From an uncultured Erysipelotrichaceae bacterium (GTDB lineage Bacteria > Bacillota_I > Bacilli_A > Erysipelotrichales > Erysipelotrichaceae): a stretch of DNA of 11,750 nt. The notes under the pieces were generated by a model. It did no database searches, was not told where the DNA came from, and worked only from the letters and a program-made list of their open reading frames with translations. This document shows, one piece after another, positions 7,723-11,750 of this stretch. The number at the start of each line of letters is the position of its first letter. Position 1 is the stretch's first letter. The stretch covers positions 1-11,750 of the forward strand of contig CALVCY010000115.1 of the NCBI GenBank assembly GCA_944326175.1, in the 5' to 3' direction. The translations under genes were made by a program, and so were the position numbers.

Positions 7723-8338
7723 AATCGATCATTTAACAAAGCGATTTAATGAAAAGGTATTATTCGATAATTTTTCGTTGACCATTGAGCATGGCTCGAT
7801 TTGTTGTCTGACTGGGGAAAGCGGATGTGGAAAAACAACATTGCTCAACATCATAGCGTTTCAAGAGCCATACGAAGGAACGATCTTGTATGATAATAAA
7901 CCAGTTCAATCATCACGAGAAAAGAACCGCATGTTACGCGAAGATATCTCCGTGATCCTACAAGAAGAAGGATTGGTTCGAGATAAAACGGTAGAGCAAA
8001 ATATCCGCATCACACCCAAATTGAAACATATTTCTTTAGCTCAGATCCAAAAAATGTTAAGCATCGTCAACTTGGATGCCTCGATTTTAAAGAAGAAAGC
8101 TTACATGCTTTCTGGAGGCGAGCAACAACGGATTTTATTTGTCAAAGCGTTATTGAAAAAGCCAAAACTTTTACTGGCAGACGAACCAACCGCCTTTCTC
8201 GATGACACGAATCGACAAATAATTATGAGCATTATTTCGACTTTACCGAACCAGGGTATTACTACTTTATTGGTTTCCCATGATCCTGAACTGATTCGTC
8301 GTTGTACAACTGTGGTTACGTTAAAATCTCAAATTTAA
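7712..8338 (+). CDS. ABC transporter ATP-binding protein, lactococcin-972 group
   Basis: A 208-residue ABC ATPase with Walker A at 35-42 (GESGCGKT), Q-loop Gln84 (VILQEEG), signature LSGGEQQR at 133-140, Walker B LLLADEP at 153-159 and H-loop His190 (LVSHD). All catalytic elements are present. ATG at 7712 is preferred because GGAG (7700-7703) sits eight bases before it and the protein then starts MEIKIDHLTKRF, normal for the family. A TTG at 7676 would add 12 unrelated residues. The gene overlaps the 3' end of the membrane-protein gene by 11 bp, implying translational coupling and a shared complex. In lactococcin 972 clusters this ATPase acts with the large membrane protein in immunity and/or export. 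No peptidase domain is fused to it, which fits a precursor with a Sec signal rather than a double-glycine leader. Confidence 0.92.
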   Translation: MEIKIDHLTKRFNEKVLFDNFSLTIEHGSICCLTGESGCGKTTLLNIIAFQEPYEGTILYDNKPVQSSREKNRMLREDISVILQEEGLVRDKTVEQNIRITPKLKHISLAQIQKMLSIVNLDASILKKKAYMLSGGEQQRILFVKALLKKPKLLLADEPTAFLDDTNRQIIMSIISTLPNQGITTLLVSHDPELIRRCTTVVTLKSQI

Positions 8339-8341
8339 CCG

Positions 8342-8411
8342 CGCTAACAAACATTACGTCATCTAACTTTCATCATTATGATCGCTAATTTATGGATGAT
8401 ATTTGTTAGCG
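8342..8411. repeat. 70-bp element bounded by 10-bp inverted repeats
   Basis: CGCTAACAAA (8342-8351) and TTTGTTAGCG (8402-8411) are perfect inverted copies starting three bases after the ATPase stop. A further two base pairs form inside after one mismatch. No U tract follows, so it does not look like an ordinary terminator, and a proper terminator lies just beyond. It may be a small hairpin element, a mini-inverted-repeat remnant, or an mRNA 3' structure. Confidence 0.45.
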
Positions 8412-8442
8412 ACATAATCGATTGAACCGCTTATTACAAACC

Positions 8443-8484
8443 AAAAAACAGTAATGAACATCCCCATTCATTACTGTTTTCTTT
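8443..8484. terminator. Bidirectional intrinsic terminator between convergent operons
   Basis: A 14-bp perfect stem (8445-8458 with 8467-8480; core ACAGTAATGAA/TTCATTACTGT) has an 8-base loop. It is followed by TTTTCTTT on the plus strand and by a T-rich stretch on the minus strand. It sits between the convergent ATPase and aldehyde dehydrogenase genes and can serve both. Confidence 0.88.
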
Positions 8485-8498
8485 ATATATCCATAAAT

Positions 8499-9878
8499 TT
8501 ACTTCATGAACATCCTTATCAATTTATCATTCACTTTATTGTAAGGACGATACCGCATCGGAAGATCGATCCAATTGGATTTATTCACGATGGATTTTAA
8601 ATGGGAGAAGGTGTCAAAACCAACCTTACCATGATAGCTACCCATTCCACTTTCACCCACACCACCAAAAGGCATGCAACTGGTGGCCAGATGGATGATC
8701 GTATCATTGATGCATCCTCCACCAAAATTGATACTGCGGGTGACTTTATCCATGACGGCTTTACTGGAAGTAAACAGATACAAAGCCAAAGGATGTGGCA
8801 GATCTCTGATCTTGGCAATGGTTTCATCCAGATCCTGGTAAACCAGTATCGGCATGATCGGACCAAAGATTTCTTCCTGCATCACTGCATCATCAAATGT
8901 GACATGGTCCAATACCGTCGGTGCGATCTTTAAAGTGGTGGGATCTCCATATCCCCCGACAACGACTTTATCCGCATCGATCAACCCCATGATCCGACCA
9001 TAGTGTTTCTCATTGATGATCTTCCCATAATCATCCTTATGGATCACTTCATCTCCATACTGACGGTTGATTTCTGCTTTGACACACTCAAGGAATGCAT
9101 CATGGACGCTTTCATGGACCATCACATAATCGGGTGCGACACACGTTTGACCCACGTTAAGATATTTTCCGAATACCAATCGTCTAGCCGCCAATTTCAA
9201 ATTGGCGGTTTCATCCACGATCACTGGTGATTTACCACCCAGTTCAAGGGTGATCGGAACCAGATGTTCACTGGCTCTTCGCATCACTTCTTTACCGACG
9301 TTGACACTGCCGGTAAAGAAGATGTAATCAAAGTCCTGATCCAATAAAGCCTGGTTTTCTTTGCGTCCACCCTTGACCACATTAACATAACTGCCGATAA
9401 AGCAGCGTTTGATCAGTTTTTCGATGATATCCCCGGTTGCTGGTGCGTATGCACTGGGTTTGACCATCACGGTATTCCCGGCTGCTAATGCATCGATCAA
9501 TGGATCCATGGTCAGCATGAACGGATAATTCCATGGACTCATGACCAAAACCACACCATAAGGGGATGGGCGTCTAAACGATTTACTGTGGAATTGGGCA
9601 AGTGGGGTATGCACCACTCTATCTTTGGCAAAACCACGTACATGACGGATCATATAATCCAATTCACTGTACACCATCCCGATCTCCGAGAAGTATCCTT
9701 CACTTTTGCCTTTACCAAGATCTTGATGCAATGCATCCAAGATCTCATTTTCCATGGCTTCGATGGTTTTGCGTAATTTTTTTAATGCGTGGATTCGAAA
9801 ATCCACATCCAAGGTCGCTCCGGAATTGAAGTAGACCCGTTGATCTTCCATCATTTTTTGAATGACTTCAACTTCCAT
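8499..9878 (-). CDS. NAD(P)-dependent aldehyde dehydrogenase
   Basis: A 459-residue member of the aldehyde dehydrogenase superfamily, by length and C-terminal shape like the class 3/fatty-aldehyde group. It should oxidise an aldehyde to the carboxylate through a thiohemiacetal. Visible residues are oxyanion-hole Asn117 (SPWNYP), Lys140 in MVKPSAYAP, FFTGS at 187-191, general base Glu212 (LELGGKSP), nucleophile Cys246 (NVGQTCVAP), Glu336 (EEIFGP) and the C-terminal block PFGGVGESGMGSYHGK near 403-418. All are intact. ATG at 9878 is preceded by GGAGG overlapping the stop region of the upstream alcohol dehydrogenase. Only two bases separate the genes, so they form an operon and are probably translationally coupled. 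The substrate is not determined. An acylating CoA-dependent activity is unlikely because this is not the AdhE/EutE type. A cytoplasmic or membrane-surface location is likely. Confidence 0.95.
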   Translation of the reverse strand: MEVEVIQKMMEDQRVYFNSGATLDVDFRIHALKKLRKTIEAMENEILDALHQDLGKGKSEGYFSEIGMVYSELDYMIRHVRGFAKDRVVHTPLAQFHSKSFRRPSPYGVVLVMSPWNYPFMLTMDPLIDALAAGNTVMVKPSAYAPATGDIIEKLIKRCFIGSYVNVVKGGRKENQALLDQDFDYIFFTGSVNVGKEVMRRASEHLVPITLELGGKSPVIVDETANLKLAARRLVFGKYLNVGQTCVAPDYVMVHESVHDAFLECVKAEINRQYGDEVIHKDDYGKIINEKHYGRIMGLIDADKVVVGGYGDPTTLKIAPTVLDHVTFDDAVMQEEIFGPIMPILVYQDLDETIAKIRDLPHPLALYLFTSSKAVMDKVTRSINFGGGCINDTIIHLATSCMPFGGVGESGMGSYHGKVGFDTFSHLKSIVNKSNWIDLPMRYRPYNKVNDKLIRMFMK

Positions 9879-9880
9879 GA

Positions 9881-11083
9881 TTATTCCTCCATCACATCAT
9901 AGTAGAACTGTTCCAGTTGGGTGGCACTCATCAATACTGGAACCGGATATAAAGGATTGGCTTCACTGGCCGCATGACGGGCCAATGAAGGGATGTCTTC
10001 TTGTTTGATCCCTTTGAGCTTCGTGGGGATATCCATGGAAGCATTGAGTTTTTCAATAGCATCGATGAATAATTTGGCACCCACTTCATCACTGGTATTC
10101 CCATCACATAATCCAGCTGCTTGTGCCAGTTGATTCAATTGGGGATAAATGGTCGAACCATAGGCTTTCAAGACATATGGCAACAATACAGCATTGGCTA
10201 AACCATGGGGGATCCCGTATTGTCCACCCAAGGAATGCGCTACAGCATGACAATATCCCACATAAGAGACCGTGAATGCACACCCCGCTTCATAAGCGGC
10301 CTGCAACATGTTTTCCCGCGCCACTAGATCATGACCATTGGTATAGGCATTGTATAAATTGGTAAAAATCAGATTGGTCGCTTTCAACGATTGTGCTCTG
10401 GTTTTTTTGGTCGTAGAACGACCAATATACGCTTCCACGGCATGCGTTAAAGCATCCATACCTGTTTGTGCCGTTAAATGGGGTGGCAACGATTCGGTCA
10501 ATTTTGGATCCAATAAGGCATATGATGGGATCAACGAAAAATCATTGATCGGATACTTGTAATGGGTTTGATCATCGGTGATCACGGCTGCTAATGTGGT
10601 TTCACTACCGGTTCCGGCAGTGGTCGGGACCGCGATCAACAATGGAGTGGGCAAGATGACTTTCAAAACACCTTTCATCTTGGTCAACGGTTTCTTGGGT
10701 CGTGCCAGGGATGCACCGACCCCTTTGGCACAATCCATGCTGGATCCACCACCGAACCCAATGATGGCTTCACATCCATGATCGATATACATGGTCTTGG
10801 CTTCATTGACATTGGTAATGGTCGGGTTGGCAGTGGTCTGATCATACACATGCACTTCAATATGTGCATTGGTCAAAGTATCGATCAGATCATTGGCCAG
10901 TCCGATCTTGGTGATCCCCGCATCGGTAACGAGTAAAACTTTGGTGATGTAGCGTTTCGATAAGGCCTTTGCAAGTTCTCCCGCACTGCGTACGATTTTT
11001 GGATTACGATACGGCAAAACGGGAATGGCAACTTTGAAGGCTGTCTGGAAAACGCGGTCATAGGTTTTCTCTAATGGATTCAT
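9881..11083 (-). CDS. Iron-containing alcohol dehydrogenase
   Basis: A 400-residue group III (Fe-ADH) alcohol dehydrogenase that would interconvert an alcohol and an aldehyde using NAD(P). It shows the cofactor loop GGGSSMDCAKG (111-121), GTGSE (157-161) and the iron site, by comparison with lactaldehyde reductase FucO: Asp210 and His214 in GMDALTHAVEAY, His279 in CHAVAH, and His293 in IPHGLANA. His283 lies at the conserved catalytic-side position. The start is placed at ATG 11083-11081 because GGAGG lies seven bases upstream. The longer frame from 11116 adds 11 residues and would include that ribosome-binding site inside the gene. It is the first gene of a two-gene operon with the aldehyde dehydrogenase, suggesting alcohol-aldehyde-acid conversion. 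The substrate is unknown. Confidence 0.95.
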   Translation of the reverse strand: MNPLEKTYDRVFQTAFKVAIPVLPYRNPKIVRSAGELAKALSKRYITKVLLVTDAGITKIGLANDLIDTLTNAHIEVHVYDQTTANPTITNVNEAKTMYIDHGCEAIIGFGGGSSMDCAKGVGASLARPKKPLTKMKGVLKVILPTPLLIAVPTTAGTGSETTLAAVITDDQTHYKYPINDFSLIPSYALLDPKLTESLPPHLTAQTGMDALTHAVEAYIGRSTTKKTRAQSLKATNLIFTNLYNAYTNGHDLVARENMLQAAYEAGCAFTVSYVGYCHAVAHSLGGQYGIPHGLANAVLLPYVLKAYGSTIYPQLNQLAQAAGLCDGNTSDEVGAKLFIDAIEKLNASMDIPTKLKGIKQEDIPSLARHAASEANPLYPVPVLMSATQLEQFYYDVMEE

Positions 11084-11114
11084 ATGCAAACCTCCAAACG
11101 TTATCTGTACTTTC

Positions 11115-11120
11115 ATTATA
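11115..11120 (-). promoter_or_regulatory. Candidate -10 box near the dehydrogenase operon
   Basis: The minus strand reads TATAAT about 31 bases before the alcohol dehydrogenase ATG. The -35 position at 17 bp spacing is CAAGGG, no match, so activator help would be needed if this is the promoter. The repeat array then lies just upstream, where activator sites would be. Confidence 0.4.
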
Positions 11121-11155
11121 CACCGTTTGGTTCATTTCCCTTGGATTTTCACAAT

Positions 11156-11186
11156 TTCATACTAAGTCAAAAATTTCTAGTATGGA
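11156..11186. repeat. Hairpin CATACTA / TAGTATG beside the repeat array
   Basis: Seven-base perfect arms (11158-11164 and 11178-11184), extended by a G-T and an A-T pair, enclose a 13-base loop. It lies between the dehydrogenase operon and the GGTC/GACC repeats and no U tract follows on either strand. Confidence 0.4.
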
Positions 11187-11305
11187 ATTGGTCGGACCAT
11201 ATCCGACCATAAAGCCGATCAATTCAAAAATTATTGGTCGAAATCCGACCAAATAGGCGACCAATATCAAATTTATTGGTCAAAATCCGACCATAAAAAC
11301 GGCCA
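11187..11305. repeat. Three tandem imperfect 42-46 bp repeats of GGTC/GACC dyads
   Basis: Three related units begin at TTGGTCG 11188, TTGGTCG 11234 and TTGGTCA 11276; the third is shortened. Each contains a GGTC...CCGACC dyad. Unit 1 has TGGTCGGA/TCCGACCA arms (11189-11196, 11202-11209). Unit 2 has TTGGTCG/CGACCAA (11234-11240, 11246-11252). Unit 3 has TGGTC/GACCA. Between units 2 and 3 lies a further perfect pair, GACCAATA/TATTGGTC (11259-11266, 11274-11281); a mutated equivalent (GATCAAT) sits between units 1 and 2. The array is 70-220 bases upstream of the alcohol dehydrogenase start. It may be an operator or activator array, or a structured 5' leader if the promoter at 11314-11342 is used. 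It is the main content of the 342-base gap 11084-11425. Confidence 0.8.
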
Positions 11306-11313
11306 AGGAACGC

Positions 11314-11342
11314 CTTATATTATCTCGAGTTTGACAGTTCAA
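11314..11342 (-). promoter_or_regulatory. Candidate upstream promoter for the dehydrogenase operon
   Basis: On the minus strand TTGAAC (11342-11337) is followed after exactly 17 bases by TATAAG (11319-11314). If used, transcription would start near 11307 and the whole repeat array would be in a leader of about 220 bases. Confidence 0.4.
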
Positions 11343-11354
11343 TAAAAACATAAC

Positions 11355-11389
11355 TGCCTAAAATTACGTATTTATCGCAATTTTAGGCA
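11355..11389 (-). terminator. Hairpin, probable terminator for the right-edge minus-strand gene(s)
   Basis: Perfect 11-bp arms (TGCCTAAAATT at 11355-11365, AATTTTAGGCA at 11379-11389) enclose a 13-base loop. On the minus strand it is followed by GTTATGTTTTTATTG. It would stop transcription from the genes to its right before the dehydrogenase operon. Confidence 0.6.
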
Positions 11390-11425
11390 ATAATCCTCTT
11401 TAGAAAATGTTCTTAATTTTTCTAC

Positions 11426-11527
11426 TTAATTAGATTTCTTAAATTTTTTCTTGATGACCATAATCGTGTAACTACATAATATAGCATCAATCGCTATTTT
11501 AATGTTTCTATTATCCATTGCACTCAT
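11426..11527 (-). CDS. Possible 33-residue small membrane peptide (weak)
   Basis: A minus-strand frame of 33 codons starts at ATG 11527-11525, 12 bases after the stop of the next frame, and ends in TAA at 11428-11426. The peptide has a hydrophobic stretch (AIDAILCSYTIMVI) followed by a basic tail (KKKFKKSN), a layout seen in small membrane peptides. No Shine-Dalgarno precedes it and the region is very AT-rich, so chance is a serious alternative. A terminator-like hairpin follows 36 bases downstream. Confidence 0.2.
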   Translation of the reverse strand: MSAMDNRNIKIAIDAILCSYTIMVIKKKFKKSN

Positions 11528-11539
11528 AATATACAAATT

Positions 11540-11746
11540 TTACTGATTCATGATGAATCGTCGTATATCGTGTCGATGATCCTTAATATATTCCATCAGA
11601 GCGTCTTTGTTATTTTTGACTTGATTGTTATATAACGCCAATAAAAGATAGCGGTAAACAAAACGGAATTCATATTGCTTGATTCCGACTTTGGCCATAT
11701 CTGTAGTGGTCAAATGGATTTGTTTTTGATGCAAAACGATTTCCAT
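11540..11746 (-). CDS. Hypothetical protein, probably partial at the right edge
   Basis: A 68-codon frame ends in TAA at 11542-11540. The first ATG seen is at 11746, but the frame stays open to the window edge, so this may be the C-terminus of a longer protein, and its ribosome-binding site cannot be seen. The residues are mixed and probably helical: a YEFRFVYRYLLLALYNNQ segment is followed by a charged end (YIKDHRHDIRRFIMNQ). No family is recognised. It has reasonable codon content and a downstream hairpin at 11355-11389, which favours a real gene. Confidence 0.45.
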   Translation of the reverse strand: MEIVLHQKQIHLTTTDMAKVGIKQYEFRFVYRYLLLALYNNQVKNNKDALMEYIKDHRHDIRRFIMNQ

Positions 11747-11750
11747 TCTT

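Noticed and set aside
11084..11116. Longer start for the alcohol dehydrogenase at 11116
   Set aside because: The GGAGG site lies just before ATG 11083, and the extra residues read through that ribosome-binding site.
11074..11256. Plus-strand reading frame upstream of the alcohol dehydrogenase
   Set aside because: It overlaps the alcohol dehydrogenase start and the repeat array, has no convincing ribosome-binding site and no protein-like features.
11187..11305. CRISPR array
   Set aside because: The units are imperfect, internally palindromic along their length, and have no distinct unique spacers; only three copies exist and no cas gene is nearby.

Overview
The window looks like part of a low-GC Gram-positive (Firmicutes) chromosome. 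The evidence is its AT-rich sequence, strong AAAGGAG/GGAGG ribosome-binding sites in front of most genes, TAA as the only stop codon used by every gene whose end is visible, and a lactococcin-972-type bacteriocin cassette. An Erysipelotrichia-like organism is a guess from overall style. No marker here settles the taxonomy.

Layout. From 1 to 5015 three genes lie on the minus strand: a cupin protein cut by the left edge (1-325), a TelA-family toxic-anion-resistance protein (456-1658), and a 1099-residue SWIM/SNF2 helicase (1716-5015). The helicase and TelA genes are 57 bp apart and may share the helicase promoter at 5047-5075. From about 5100 to 8484 there is a plus-strand cassette: a small secreted peptide with three cysteines (5298-5645), an intrinsic terminator, a large DUF1430-type membrane protein (5701-7722) and an overlapping ABC ATPase (7712-8338). 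It ends at a bidirectional terminator at 8445-8480. This matches the known lactococcin 972 arrangement of precursor, multi-pass putative immunity/transport protein and ATPase, but the peptide is divergent. From 8499 to 11083 a minus-strand operon encodes an iron-dependent alcohol dehydrogenase followed, 2 bp later, by an NAD(P)-dependent aldehyde dehydrogenase. Upstream of it lies an array of imperfect 42-46 bp repeats built from GGTC/GACC dyads (11187-11305). The right edge holds a minus-strand reading frame of unknown function, open to the window end (11540-11746), and a very weak 33-codon frame.

How the genes work together. In the cassette the peptide would be secreted through its N-terminal signal, while the membrane protein and ATPase form an ABC complex giving producer self-protection and/or export. 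The terminator between peptide and transporter would favour peptide mRNA over transporter mRNA. The alcohol and aldehyde dehydrogenases would interconvert alcohol, aldehyde and carboxylic acid; their substrate cannot be read from sequence. The bacteriocin cassette runs opposite to all its neighbours, which fits an inserted accessory module.

The most interesting items are the cysteine-containing lactococcin-972-like peptide with its unusual leader region (tandem TATAAT, an SD followed by TTG-ATG-TGA, and two dyads), and the GGTC/GACC hairpin array in front of the dehydrogenase operon.
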